Notes: a model not told the origin generated them from the sequence alone. A DNA stretch of 29,447 nt from JBDLID01 sp039715055 (GCA_039715055.1 JBDLID010000025.1:1-29447), one strand, 5' to 3'. Counted from the stretch's first letter, positions 1-9,108 are shown. Numbers and translations: made by a program.

Positions 1-906
1 TGGTTCCCGCAGCTTGCATTGATCCCGACGGATGGGCTGGAAAAGAGCAGCACCATCTACAAAAAAGGCGATCTGGTCGTGATGCTCAATATGGAAGGGG
101 AGTTGGTTGAGACAACTCCGCTATTGAAGTTGGAAAAGCGGTGCAGTCCCCGATATGGCCAGAGATTGGAAGGGTTTGTCAATAAAAATGAAAAGCTTGC
201 CGATAACCCCATTTACCTGCCGGTGACAAACGGCTGTCCGCACAAAGAGCTCACTGCCCTGGTGATCCATGACTCGTTTGGCCGGCTTCTGCGTCCCTTT
301 CTCTCCGAGTATTTCAGGGAGGTGACCTATATGCGCTTTTCCGATTTTGACGGGATGAGGGATTACATCCTCGAAAAAAGACCGGACGTGGTGATTGAGC
401 AGCGTATAGCAAGGACCATGAAAGCTTTTCTTCGCTCCGATCCTGCCGCGCGCAACCAGTGGCTTGGTGATCGTTTTAATAAGATGAGAGGTGTCGCCCT
501 GCAGATCACCGGCCAACACCGGGGTGGAGTGGTTGAGTCCGCCAACCAGCTGCAGACACAGTCCAGTAGTCAGGGGCTGATTCTTGAGAGCAGCGGCAGC
601 GATCCATTTCTGGTTTTCAGCATGGAGCAGTCACTGTCAACCGGGGCCCTGGTGCGACTGGAGCTGACAAGCCCGGCACCAACCGTGCTGGAGCTTTTTT
701 ATCTGGCAGAGGGGATGGAATCCTTCAGCTCGGGGGACAGTGTTCGCATCAAGGTTAAAGAGGGGAAAAATGATCTGCTCCTTTCACTCCCAGGAAAAAA
801 TATCAGCACCAGGGTCCGTCTTGACCCGGGAAAAACAGCGGGAAGATATGTCTTGCACTCGATGGAGGTGAGATATCCCGTGGAAAGCTCCCGCGCGGAA
901 CAATAA
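1..906 (+). CDS. AlgJ/AlgX-like SGNH-hydrolase-type O-acetyltransferase, 5' end missing
   Basis: The reading frame is open from base 1 (W-F-P-Q-L-A-L-I-P...) to the TAA at 904-906, so the gene begins outside the window and no internal start is needed. The stretch at about 259-420 reads LVIHDSFGRLLRPFLSEYF, then V-x-Y-x-R-F and KRPDVVIEQRIARTM. This is the conserved C-terminal block of AlgJ/AlgX/DHHW-type enzymes: a Ser/Asp-containing DSFG turn followed by a KPD-V-V-x-E helix. These proteins act in the periplasm with an MBOAT partner to O-acetylate exopolysaccharide. About 110 residues follow the enzyme core and look like a beta-rich domain (alternating hydrophobic strands ending in VRLDPGKTAGRYVLHSMEVR), possibly a jelly-roll carbohydrate-binding module. 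The acetylated polymer is unknown; the MBOAT partner would be expected just upstream. Confidence in the family is good, in the exact substrate low. Confidence 0.75.
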   Translation, partial: WFPQLALIPTDGLEKSSTIYKKGDLVVMLNMEGELVETTPLLKLEKRCSPRYGQRLEGFVNKNEKLADNPIYLPVTNGCPHKELTALVIHDSFGRLLRPFLSEYFREVTYMRFSDFDGMRDYILEKRPDVVIEQRIARTMKAFLRSDPAARNQWLGDRFNKMRGVALQITGQHRGGVVESANQLQTQSSSQGLILESSGSDPFLVFSMEQSLSTGALVRLELTSPAPTVLELFYLAEGMESFSSGDSVRIKVKEGKNDLLLSLPGKNISTRVRLDPGKTAGRYVLHSMEVRYPVESSRAEQ

Positions 907-1016
907 CAACCCGCGTCCTGTCGACCGGTGCTTTCAGCTGAGTAGCTATTGCCTCTTGTTTCAGTGGAAAAAAATGGCTAAACTGTTGAGAGTATATATT
1001 AACAGGAGGACATGGT

Positions 1017-1871
1017 ATGCGCTGGCAGGATGGACGCAGGAGCAGCAATGTTGAGGATCGACGTGGACGCAGGATTCCCGGTGGCAAGAAGCTGCCCGGC
1101 ATCGGTATTATTCTGCTCGCCCTGGTGGGGATGTATTTCGGGGTGGATCCCGGAATGATCCTTAACCTGGGATCAAATATGACAGCAACTCAGCAGAGTA
1201 GCACCCCGGTTCAGGTCTCGGCCGAAGAAAAGCAGCTCGCCGAATTTGTCGCAGTGGTTCTCGCCGATACAGAGGATACCTGGAACGCCATTTTTCAGAA
1301 GGCCGGGGGGCGCTATCAGGAACCCACTCTGGTCCTTTTTTCAGGCTCGGTCCAGTCGGCCTGCGGTTTTGCCCAGTCGGCCATGGGGCCGTTTTACTGT
1401 CCGGGGGACCAGAAGGTCTATATTGATCTCTCCTTTTACAATGATCTGAAAAAGCAGCTCCACTCACCCGGTGACTTTGCTCAGGCCTATGTTGTGGCCC
1501 ACGAGATCGGCCACCATGTCCAGAAACTGCTGGGCATCAGTGATAAGGTCCATGCCGCAAGACAGCGGTTGAGCGATGTGGACTATAATAAGATGTCCGT
1601 CAAGCTGGAGCTGCAGGCCGATTGTCTGGCCGGTATCTGGGCCAACCATGCCGACCGGATGCGTCATGTTGTCGAGCCGGGTGATATCGAGGAGGCACTC
1701 ACTGCCGCCTCAAACATCGGTGACGACCGCCTCCAGAAACAGTCGCGCGGCTACGTGACCCCCGACTCGTTTACCCACGGCAGCTCCACCCAGCGTGTTC
1801 ACTGGTTCCGCCGCGGTTACCAGAGCGGCAGTATGGATCATTGCGATACCTTTAGTGCTACAAGACTCTAG
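1017..1871 (+). CDS. ypfJ: YpfJ/KPN_02809-type neutral zinc metallopeptidase
   Basis: The 284-residue protein starts MRWQDGRRSSNVEDRRG, the characteristic opening of the YpfJ (PF04228) family. A single membrane segment follows at about residues 27-48. The zinc motif HEIGH is at residues 162-166, and a downstream ELQADCLAG segment supplies the further conserved acid. The C-terminal block (FTHGSSTQR, then WFRRGY) is also typical, and the length matches family members (about 280-300). The start at 1017 follows a strong AGGAGG site at 1004-1009. It is probably a membrane-anchored protease facing the periplasm; its substrate is unknown across the family. It follows the acetylation gene by 110 bp and is probably a separate transcription unit. 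It converges on the receptor gene at 1937. Confidence 0.9.
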   Translation: MRWQDGRRSSNVEDRRGRRIPGGKKLPGIGIILLALVGMYFGVDPGMILNLGSNMTATQQSSTPVQVSAEEKQLAEFVAVVLADTEDTWNAIFQKAGGRYQEPTLVLFSGSVQSACGFAQSAMGPFYCPGDQKVYIDLSFYNDLKKQLHSPGDFAQAYVVAHEIGHHVQKLLGISDKVHAARQRLSDVDYNKMSVKLELQADCLAGIWANHADRMRHVVEPGDIEEALTAASNIGDDRLQKQSRGYVTPDSFTHGSSTQRVHWFRRGYQSGSMDHCDTFSATRL

Positions 1872-1936
1872 CCCGCTTTTAATTAGCAGTCCAGGCGGGA
1901 GGGTAAATTTACCACCACCTGTTTTAGCGATGACTG

Positions 1937-4759
1937 TTACCGGGCCTGAAACTTGATTTTTTCCATCCGCTGAATGTAGTAAGCGGTATCCTGTTTCAGG
2001 TCAATATGATCAACAGAAACCTCCACCCCCGTGTCTTTGAAACTGTTGAACGACAACTTCTCTGCGGCCATCTCAAAATGACTTCTGGCAATGATTACAA
2101 AATATTTGCCATAGGTTCTGAACAGTAGAGTGTCCGGATAAGTCTGCTCCAGTTCAGCAGCGAATTTCTGCATCAGAATATTGCCCTGCTCCCATCCCTG
2201 CTTGCGGTTGTAGCTGTACAGGTTTTTCAAATGCAGGCTGTGCAGACATTGGTACTCCTGTAGTTCCTTGTTGTTTCTCAGGATGACCTTGAGATAGTCC
2301 TCATTGTAGAGCCCTGTCATTTTATCGTTGAAAAAGTAGGAAAAGCGGCGTTGCTCCATCTGGTTTTTGGGGAGCTGGGTGATCGATTCAGGGACGCTAA
2401 CACCGTTGAGGACCTTGTTGGCAGCGAGCACAACATCCGGGTCAAACTGACTTCCGCTCAGCTCATTTAACTCGGCCATTGCCTCTGGGATGGCCTTTCT
2501 TGGCTTGTATATCCGGTTGGTTGTCATGGCATCAAAGGCGTCGGCAACCACAATGATCCTTGCAAGCAAAGGCGTCTCTTTTCCCTGTAACCGGTCAGGG
2601 TATCCGGTCCCGTCATATCGTTCATGATGATGGCGAATAATGCCTGCAAGTTCCCTGTACATGGTGATATTTGACAGCATGTCATACCCGGCAGAGGCAT
2701 GGAGCTTGATGAGCTCATAGTCAAGAGGGGAAAGGGTGCCCGGCTTAAGCAGGACGGAGTCAGGCGTGGCGATTTTACCGATATCGTGCAGAGTCGCAGC
2801 CTTCTGCAGCACTGCTGTTTCATGGGCGGAAAGGTCAATTTCCCGGGCCAGCAGCTTGCAATAATGAGCCACCCGCAGGGTATGGCCTGCGGTATAGGTG
2901 TCACGGTGGTCGATCATGTTGGCAAAAGAGAGGATGGTTTCTTCATAGTTTTCAGTACGTTCATTCTCAAGTTTTGTCACCATCTCCTTCTGCATGAAAG
3001 AACTGACGGCAAATCCGATGTCGCCGGCCAGTTCCTCGAGCATGGACACCTCTTCGGTTTCAAATCCCTCCAGGCGGTGCGTATAAACATTGAAAACGCC
3101 AAGGGGTGACGAGTATTGATCACCACGCAGGGGCAGCGCCGCAACAGCCCGGTATCCTGTGACCGCAACCTGATCAAGCCAGGGGGTTACCGTGGAGACA
3201 CCATTGTTTTTTTGAACAACAATCGTCCGGTTTTCTTTCATGCAGCGGGCACCAGGCGTTGAGGAAAATGAGTCGTTGCTGTCAAAGGGGGCATAGGGCG
3301 GATCAGCCGGAAACCTGATGGAGTTGTCTGTGGTAAAAATTGTGTCAACCATATCCCTGTCAAGGAGACCGATCCAGCAATAGCCGTAATGGCCATGTTC
3401 TCCCATCACCCTGCACGCCTCCTGCAGCAGTGTTTTCAGGTCTGTCGCAGAGAGAAGCAGGCTGTCTATTTCGGCGATGGTTTCCATGATGTCCCGGAGG
3501 TACAGCTCGCGGTCGAGCAGGACGTTGACTCTCTTTGTTCGTTCTTCAACCTTGCTTTCAAGGGTCCTGTTGAGCTCATCCACCTCGAGGTTTTTTTGGC
3601 GGAGGGTCCTGTTGAGGCGCAGGATATAAAAGGAGATGAGGACCACGGAGGTGAGAGCAAAGAGGAGTAGAGCCGTTTGTCGCCAGTAGCGATTCAGCAC
3701 ATCGATGAATGTGAACTGGCCATAGTCAGCATAGGGACCTATGCGAAGTTCCAGAAGGCAGTCGCGGACGGACTGGTAGTTCTGGGGCACGGTCCAGCCC
3801 CCGCTTTTACTGGCCACGGCGGCAGGGGCTTTTTCGTCCATGGCGAGGAGGGCGGAGGCAACCTGGCGCGCTAAATTCGGCGAGGTGGTTTTGACCGCGG
3901 CAAATGGCCACTCGGGGTACAGGGCGGTGCTCAGTTTAAAGGGAAAGTTCAGGCCGTCCTGCTGGTTGAGTATTCGAAAGTCATCCAGGTTGATGGTTGC
4001 TGTTTCGGCCATGCGTTCCAGGGTGTCGGTGCGGACTGTGCCGCCGTCTGCGACTCCGTCCCGGACTGCAAACACAACGGCATCGTGGGTCTTTCCAAAA
4101 TTCAGTGTTGAGAAAAAACGGCCGGGATCAATCCCTAACCGCTTCAGCTCACGCCAGCACATGATCCAGCCGCCAAACGAGCGTGATTCAACGGCCATAA
4201 ATGACTTGTTTTGCAGATCCCGGATGTTTTTCAGCTCATTCCTGTCGCCACGAACAAAAATAACACCACCAAATATGGTTGTTTGTCTGCCGGTGAGATG
4301 TTTGTTGATGAGAGTTGCGATCCGGTTGACGCCGTAGAGTTTCTCAAGCTCCACATAAAATGCCGAATTGGCAAGAACGAAATCAATTTGATCCTCCTGG
4401 ACGGCGGTATGGATTTCTGTGAAGTCAAGAGGGACAATGGTAAACCGGTATGCCGGAAGGGATGCGGAGAGGTATTGAGCGGTAGCCCCCCATTTGTGCA
4501 GGGCATGTTTTTCGCCTCGTTTGGCCAGCACGCCGATTTTCACCTCCTGGAGCGGTTGTGAAAAGATATGGGATGGAAGCGGAATATAAAGAAGAGCCGT
4601 GAGGATCACCAGAAAAATTGCGTGTCCAGTGATCAGCTGTTGTTTGAGGCGGGACAGAAGCCCTGTTCTGAGTCGCGTGTTCGATTTCAAGTCACTGTTT
4701 AGGGAAGCATACAGGGTTCGAAGTCTGGGTAAACGCATGTCTCCACCTGGTGCATCCAT
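1937..4759 (-). CDS. Membrane receptor: PhnD-like sensor, GAF, HD-GYP phosphodiesterase and degenerate GGDEF
   Basis: The 940-residue protein has a first membrane segment at about 42-61 and a phosphonate-type periplasmic binding domain (PF12974-like) at about 72-345. A second membrane segment lies at about 362-381, followed by a short coiled coil at 385-415 and a GAF domain at 425-590. The HD-GYP domain spans about 605-785, with the HD pair at 658-659 in LHDIGKI and HHERYDGTGYP at 711-721. HD-GYP proteins hydrolyse c-di-GMP, and the metal-site residues look intact, so activity is likely. The C-terminal 130 residues begin NDKMTGLYNEDYL, like a GGDEF domain, but the GGDEF signature is replaced by RTYGKYF (881-887), so cyclase activity is not expected. 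The architecture suggests a periplasmic ligand signal controlling c-di-GMP breakdown; the ligand is unknown. Two starts are plausible, M1 at 4759 and M8 at 4738; neither has an ideal ribosome site. The gene is divergent from the tad cluster. Confidence 0.88.
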   Translation of the reverse strand: MDAPGGDMRLPRLRTLYASLNSDLKSNTRLRTGLLSRLKQQLITGHAIFLVILTALLYIPLPSHIFSQPLQEVKIGVLAKRGEKHALHKWGATAQYLSASLPAYRFTIVPLDFTEIHTAVQEDQIDFVLANSAFYVELEKLYGVNRIATLINKHLTGRQTTIFGGVIFVRGDRNELKNIRDLQNKSFMAVESRSFGGWIMCWRELKRLGIDPGRFFSTLNFGKTHDAVVFAVRDGVADGGTVRTDTLERMAETATINLDDFRILNQQDGLNFPFKLSTALYPEWPFAAVKTTSPNLARQVASALLAMDEKAPAAVASKSGGWTVPQNYQSVRDCLLELRIGPYADYGQFTFIDVLNRYWRQTALLLFALTSVVLISFYILRLNRTLRQKNLEVDELNRTLESKVEERTKRVNVLLDRELYLRDIMETIAEIDSLLLSATDLKTLLQEACRVMGEHGHYGYCWIGLLDRDMVDTIFTTDNSIRFPADPPYAPFDSNDSFSSTPGARCMKENRTIVVQKNNGVSTVTPWLDQVAVTGYRAVAALPLRGDQYSSPLGVFNVYTHRLEGFETEEVSMLEELAGDIGFAVSSFMQKEMVTKLENERTENYEETILSFANMIDHRDTYTAGHTLRVAHYCKLLAREIDLSAHETAVLQKAATLHDIGKIATPDSVLLKPGTLSPLDYELIKLHASAGYDMLSNITMYRELAGIIRHHHERYDGTGYPDRLQGKETPLLARIIVVADAFDAMTTNRIYKPRKAIPEAMAELNELSGSQFDPDVVLAANKVLNGVSVPESITQLPKNQMEQRRFSYFFNDKMTGLYNEDYLKVILRNNKELQEYQCLHSLHLKNLYSYNRKQGWEQGNILMQKFAAELEQTYPDTLLFRTYGKYFVIIARSHFEMAAEKLSFNSFKDTGVEVSVDHIDLKQDTAYYIQRMEKIKFQAR

Positions 4760-5459
4760 GAGTTGCCTGGTTGCCGTGATAGCTTCCCGGAAGAATCGGC
4801 AGAATTGGCCACAGTTTTGCCGGGCAGCATTGTTCCATGATCGAGAAGAGTTTTTCCTTTACTGGTATTCTACCATTGTTCCTGCTTATTATGAATGGTG
4901 ATTACGTGTTACAGCAGCATAGGATAAGAGGCCTGGCTTAGGTGTAGTTACTCATACTTGATCTGAACTTTTCTGAAGCGGGTTGAGTAACATTTGACGT
5001 ATTTCCTTGTCGAAAACCTGCCACTGGATTGGCTTGGGCGTTTGAGTATTTTCTTGACAACAGCCGTGTTACTGGGATTGGTTAGTGCGAGCAGGTTTTA
5101 TACGTGACAGTTCAAGTTGGATCTGACAGGTTCCAGCTTCAACACACTGTCTTGTCAAATCCAGTTAAAGCAACGTAACCGCTTCAGCAAAAGTTTGTTC
5201 CTGCGATAAGCAATCTTTCAGCCCCGGTCTCGCAACAAATTTTTTACTTCTGGTCATGGCGGAGCTTTTATCAAATTATAACAAGTTGAAATTTACACAC
5301 AAATTTGACACTCTTGACAGTAGTGATAGTATATTTTTCAAGGCAACCTGTAGCCATTCTTTTTAACTACTTCTTTTGCAGCACCGGAGACTCAGCAGCA
5401 TATCATTAACCGGAGATGCTTGTTATCTGTGATCCGCTCATTTTTTTCAAGGAGATGAC
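4760..5459. other. Gene-free 700-bp divergent intergenic region
   Basis: There is no convincing coding sequence on either strand here. Short ATG frames such as one at 5257 (about 38 codons) lack pilin-like or other recognisable features. I specifically looked for a Flp-type pilin (an A-I-E-Y-G core followed by a hydrophobic helix) and saw none. The region is AT-rich near 5265-5345. It contains an imperfect hairpin (arms 5114-5121 and 5132-5139, one G-T pair) and two overlapping TTGACA hexamers at 5305 and 5314. It must hold the promoters of both the receptor gene and the tad operon, so it is a good place for shared regulatory sites. Confidence 0.6.
5305..5335 (+). promoter_or_regulatory. Candidate promoter for the tad operon
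   Basis: Two TTGACA hexamers (5305-5310 and 5314-5319) precede a TATATT at 5330-5335. The best pairing, the first hexamer with TATATT, has a 19-bp spacer, longer than the usual 17. A 17-bp spacer would place the weaker AGTATA at 5328. The leader to the cpaB start would be about 120 nt. This is a weak visual match only. Confidence 0.3.
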
Positions 5460-6269
5460 GTGAAAAACAAGGCGAATCTTGTCCTTATCACCATGACACT
5501 TTTTTCAGCACTGCTTGCTGTCTGCCTGGTCTATATATATGTCAACACCAAGATCTCAAATGCCCACCAGGAAATCGAGCAGAAATACGCAACGCTTGCC
5601 GATGAACACGAATTTTGTAATGTGGTAGTCTGTGCTGCGGATATTGCTGCAGGTACTGTCATCGAAAAAGATGATTTGATGGTTTTAAAAATTAACGAAC
5701 AAACCATTTGTGATGCCAATAAAATCTCCGATCCAGGCCAGATAATAAACCGAAAGGCACAATACAAAATATATAAAGGGGAATGGATAGTCCCTGAAAG
5801 ACTTTATAATATCTCAAAAGTCAGTTCGGTCATGGCCAAAGACAAAAGGGCGTTTCGCCTCTGGCTCGACCAGACCAGAGGTCTTATTGGCCTGATTGAG
5901 CCGGGATCTATGGTTGATGTCCTGGCTGTGTTGCCTGGCGAATCGGGCCAGCAGAAAGTCAGCAAGATCGTTTTACAGAATATACGTGTCCTGGCGGTCG
6001 CTAACAGGCTGATAAAAAACAGTCCTGCTACCGAAAATATGCCTGATGACAGCCGCAAACAAAAAGAGAAGCAAAGCAAGACTCCCAAGGTGACAACAAT
6101 CACTTTGGAGGTGACTCCTGAACAGGCACTGGACCTGGCCCTGGTCATGGAAACTGGAAAGATCCATCTCGCATTGCGCGATGGTACTAACCAGAAGATT
6201 GTGGAATCCTCCTCTGTTCTAACCCTGGATACCCTGCTTCAGAAAACTGAAGAGGCTTCAATTGAATGA
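5460..6269 (+). CDS. cpaB: Flp/Tad pilus assembly protein CpaB (RcpC)
   Basis: The 269-residue protein begins with a GTG at 5460, chosen because AGGAG lies at 5450-5454 with correct spacing; the nearer ATG at 5455 is out of frame and stops at once. An N-terminal membrane anchor spans about 6-28. A SAF domain follows at about 52-118 (VVVCAADIAAGTVIEKDDL, then GEWIVPERL), and then the RcpC/CpaB domain with LWLDQTRGLIGLIEPGSMVDVLAV. CpaB sits in the periplasm at the outer-membrane secretin, where it probably stabilises the secretin or binds peptidoglycan. It is the first gene of the cluster and precedes cpaE by 69 bp. The usual next gene, the cpaC secretin, is absent, so the secretin must be encoded elsewhere. 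Confidence 0.88.
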   Translation: MKNKANLVLITMTLFSALLAVCLVYIYVNTKISNAHQEIEQKYATLADEHEFCNVVVCAADIAAGTVIEKDDLMVLKINEQTICDANKISDPGQIINRKAQYKIYKGEWIVPERLYNISKVSSVMAKDKRAFRLWLDQTRGLIGLIEPGSMVDVLAVLPGESGQQKVSKIVLQNIRVLAVANRLIKNSPATENMPDDSRKQKEKQSKTPKVTTITLEVTPEQALDLALVMETGKIHLALRDGTNQKIVESSSVLTLDTLLQKTEEASIE

Positions 6270-6338
6270 AACATTGCCCGGGAAAAGACTGAAAGCTACC
6301 TTGAAAAAATTGCCTTTTGCAGGCCAGGAGAATCCCTG

Positions 6339-7544
6339 ATGGCACAAATCAATACCGCACAGTCCGACGTTAGAAAAACAGCCATTTATATTGGTGCTGA
6401 TGGAGAAAATTTCATCAGAATTGCACAGGCCTTATCACTTTTTTACGATGTGAACCGGGAGGAACTCGGACCTGTCTCCTGGCAATCGATATCTGTAGAT
6501 CTTGTTCTCCTTGAGGCTGTCGGTAAAGATGGGATTAAGGCTGTTTCCTTGATTCCTGCCATCCGCGACGCCGTAGGGCCGGTACCAATTTTTGTCATAA
6601 TTGACAGTCGTGATGGGGATATTCTCTTTGGAGCCAGCAAGCGGGGTATTCAGGGTTTTATAGAAATGCCCGAAGATCTCCCTGACATTCTATCCATTAT
6701 CCATGAAGAACAGCAGCGGAGCCATGGGGCTTTTTCCGGCAAAATCTGCTCATTTTTCAGCCTCAAGGGAGGGGTGGGGACCACCACCATATCGGTGAAT
6801 GTTGCGGAACAACTTGCCTTCCACACTGGAGGGTCAACCATACTGCTTGATCTTCACATGCCTCTGGGAGATACCTCTCTCTATATCAACCCTGAAAAAC
6901 GGAACAGCTATAACATCAATGATTTCATCCTGAACATCAATAAAATGGATGATGATTTGATTGACAGCTCTATTGCCCGCCATGAATCGGGACTGAGATA
7001 TCTCGGCTTGCCGCAGAATCTGGCGGAACTGGAAAATGTCACCGACGTTAACATAAAGATGGTCCTGACCCTGTTACGTCATCACTACAACTATGTAATC
7101 ATTGACTGCGCCAGTGATTTTAGTCCCATTACTTTGGCCTGTCTGGATGAATCATCAACTGTAATGCTGGTGTCTGAACCGTCTCTTTCTTCCATGCGGG
7201 CGGTTCGTGTTGCTTATGATACCTGCCTGCAGCTGGGTTATACAGCCGAGAGACTGAAACTTATTTTTAATCGAAAAACATCACAAGGTGCTGAGTTTGT
7301 CAGTGAGTTGCTTGATGCCCTGGGAATTCCTGTTGTAGCGGAAATAGAAAATAACTATTTGATTTTTCTGGAGGCACTGCAAAAGGGCAAGCTGTTGGAG
7401 GAGTTCGCGCCGGAATCCGTAGCCAACATGGAGATGAAAAAAATTGCAGCCATGCTGTTGCCCGGTAGTGCTGAACATGGGCCGGCAATCAGCTCCAAAA
7501 AGGAAACAGGATGGTTAGCCACTCTCTTCAGGAGCAAGAGCTAG
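6339..7544 (+). CDS. cpaE: CpaE/TadZ-type pilus localisation ATPase
   Basis: The 401-residue protein has an atypical receiver-like N-terminal domain (about 12-125) in which the usual phospho-acceptor pattern is not clear. A MinD/ParA-like ATPase domain follows, with the deviant Walker A KGGVGTTT at 143-150 and DLHMPLGD at about 171-178. TadZ/CpaE proteins place the Tad secretion machine at the cell pole or other sites and interact with the CpaF motor. The start at 6339 follows AGGAG at 6325-6329. The stop codon at 7542-7544 coincides with the outer end of a palindromic repeat element, which now separates this gene from cpaF by 179 bp. Confidence 0.88.
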   Translation: MAQINTAQSDVRKTAIYIGADGENFIRIAQALSLFYDVNREELGPVSWQSISVDLVLLEAVGKDGIKAVSLIPAIRDAVGPVPIFVIIDSRDGDILFGASKRGIQGFIEMPEDLPDILSIIHEEQQRSHGAFSGKICSFFSLKGGVGTTTISVNVAEQLAFHTGGSTILLDLHMPLGDTSLYINPEKRNSYNINDFILNINKMDDDLIDSSIARHESGLRYLGLPQNLAELENVTDVNIKMVLTLLRHHYNYVIIDCASDFSPITLACLDESSTVMLVSEPSLSSMRAVRVAYDTCLQLGYTAERLKLIFNRKTSQGAEFVSELLDALGIPVVAEIENNYLIFLEALQKGKLLEEFAPESVANMEMKKIAAMLLPGSAEHGPAISSKKETGWLATLFRSKS

Positions 7545-7696
7545 GAGGCTATCCGAGAATGTCCTTTTGCCCTAACTCTTCTTAATTTTTGAAAAATAAT
7601 GCTCGCAATATCAAACATATGGCTGTGCTTATTTTTCAAAAATTCTTCGATTCAAGGTGGCCTTAAAACAAAATGCCTATTCTGGGACAGCCTCCT
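7543..7696. repeat. 154-bp imperfect palindrome, MITE-like element between cpaE and cpaF
   Basis: The outer arms are 7543-7560 and 7679-7696. AGGAGGCTATCCGAGAAT is matched on the opposite strand by AGGAGGCTGTCCCAGAAT, with 2 mismatches in 18. TTTTG repeats just inside each arm. A second paired block lies near the centre, with ATTTTTGAAAAATAA on the left and its complement around 7630-7645 on the right. The middle is AT-rich and non-coding. Terminal repeats with a non-coding centre fit a miniature inverted-repeat transposable element or a long hairpin unit. No clear target duplication is visible. It may attenuate transcription from cpaE into cpaF, or protect the transcript ends. Confidence 0.75.
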
Positions 7697-7723
7697 GGGG
7701 GAAGCCCGGCTTGAGGAGCAGAT

Positions 7724-9103
7724 ATGAACTTACAAAAAAGGCTGCGCAGCCAGTCAGGAGCGGGAGCAATAGCACCTGCTGCCATAAAACCTGAAAAAAA
7801 ATCGAATCCATCACGTTTTCAATTCAATGATCATGTGATGGTTGGCAGAATCAGGCAGGAGTGTCAATATCGGGCTTCCGAGGATGAGGCATTTTACCGG
7901 CCCGACTCAGTTGAAACGAGATCTGAACTGACCCCCAGGGTTGAAGGGTTAATTCGTGATGTATCAAAGGCATTGAATCATCACCTGTCAGAAAATGAGA
8001 TAAGACACCTTGGCTCAGAACTTCTCGATGACATTTATGGACTGGGTCCACTTGAGCACCTTATGGCTGATCCGACCATAACTGATATATTGATTAACGG
8101 GTATAACCAGATATATGTAGAGCGGCACGGAAGAATAGAAAAAACAGATGTCACCTTTGTCAATGAGGATCACTTACGAAACAAAGTCGAGAGAATTTTA
8201 TATACCACAGGTCGCAGGGTTGACGAGGCATCTCCCCGGGTAGATGCCCGCCTCCCGGACGGTTCCCGTGTAAATATCATCATTCCGCCCCTTGTGGTTG
8301 GTGGTATTACTGTATCAATACGAAAATTCCCGGAACAGCATCTGCGGGCAAAGGATATGATCACCACCGGCACCATGGTGGAACCGATGTATACGTTTCT
8401 TGATCAGGCAGTTAAGTCAAGGTTGAACATTCTTATCTGCGGCGGAACGGGTTGCGGCAAGACCACTGTTCTCAATATGCTGAGTGGTCTGATTCCCGAT
8501 GATGAGCGTATCATAACCATAGAGGACAGCCTTGAATTAAGACTGCAGCAGGAGCATGTCGTTCGCATGGAATACCGTCCCCCCAATGCCGAGGGCGTTG
8601 GAGAGGTAACCCAGCGTGACCTGTTGCGCAATGGTCTGCGCATGAGGCCAGACCGTATAATTATCGGTGAGGTTCGTGGTGAAGAGGTGCTGGATATGTT
8701 TCAGGCCATGAATACCGGACATGACGGTTCACTGGCCACAGTCCATGCCAACAATCCTCGTGATACGATCAGCCGGCTTGAACTTATGATCAACCTTAGC
8801 GGCATCAGCCTGGCTACTGCAGCGATCCAGCAACAGATTGTCAGTGCCATTGACCTGATTATTCATGTTGACAGGGGAAGAGACGGCGTTCGTCGCATAG
8901 TTTCCATCACAGATCTTCTCGGCATTGAGGAAGACAATATTGTCCTTCAGGAAATTTTTAAATATGAATCATTTGCAGAGTCCAAAAATGGCAAAAAGGG
9001 CATATTTAAGGCAACTGGAATAGTGCCTCAAGGTACGAGCAAATCGGGTTATGAAATGAAAATCGACAAGGAATCAATCTTCAACTGTGCAGTTGAGGTC
9101 TGA
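7724..9103 (+). CDS. cpaF: Tad pilus motor ATPase CpaF/TadA
   Basis: The 459-residue protein is a type II/IV secretion-type ATPase. Walker A is GGTGCGKTT at about 240-248, and the Walker B region is RIIIGEVRGEEVLDMFQAMN at 311-330. The His-box segment ATVHANNP follows at 338-345. The N-terminal helical domain includes DDIYGLGPLEHLMADPTITDILING, typical of CpaF. The enzyme powers pilus assembly from the cytoplasmic face of the inner membrane. The start at 7724 follows GAGGAG at 7713-7718. It lies directly downstream of the palindromic element and 5 bp before tadB. Length and motifs are intact. Confidence 0.95.
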   Translation: MNLQKRLRSQSGAGAIAPAAIKPEKKSNPSRFQFNDHVMVGRIRQECQYRASEDEAFYRPDSVETRSELTPRVEGLIRDVSKALNHHLSENEIRHLGSELLDDIYGLGPLEHLMADPTITDILINGYNQIYVERHGRIEKTDVTFVNEDHLRNKVERILYTTGRRVDEASPRVDARLPDGSRVNIIIPPLVVGGITVSIRKFPEQHLRAKDMITTGTMVEPMYTFLDQAVKSRLNILICGGTGCGKTTVLNMLSGLIPDDERIITIEDSLELRLQQEHVVRMEYRPPNAEGVGEVTQRDLLRNGLRMRPDRIIIGEVRGEEVLDMFQAMNTGHDGSLATVHANNPRDTISRLELMINLSGISLATAAIQQQIVSAIDLIIHVDRGRDGVRRIVSITDLLGIEEDNIVLQEIFKYESFAESKNGKKGIFKATGIVPQGTSKSGYEMKIDKESIFNCAVEV

Positions 9104-9108
9104 CAGTC

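Noticed and set aside
1902..1913. GGTAAATTTACC palindrome between convergent genes
   Set aside because: Short, AT-rich at its centre, no T-tract; likely to arise by chance and not a clear terminator.
5114..5139. Hairpin in the divergent intergenic region as a terminator
   Set aside because: Eight pairs with a 10-nt loop, one G-T pair and no T-tract.
4760..5459. A possible Flp pilin gene upstream of cpaB
   Set aside because: No short frame shows the A-I-E-Y-G core plus hydrophobic helix on either strand.
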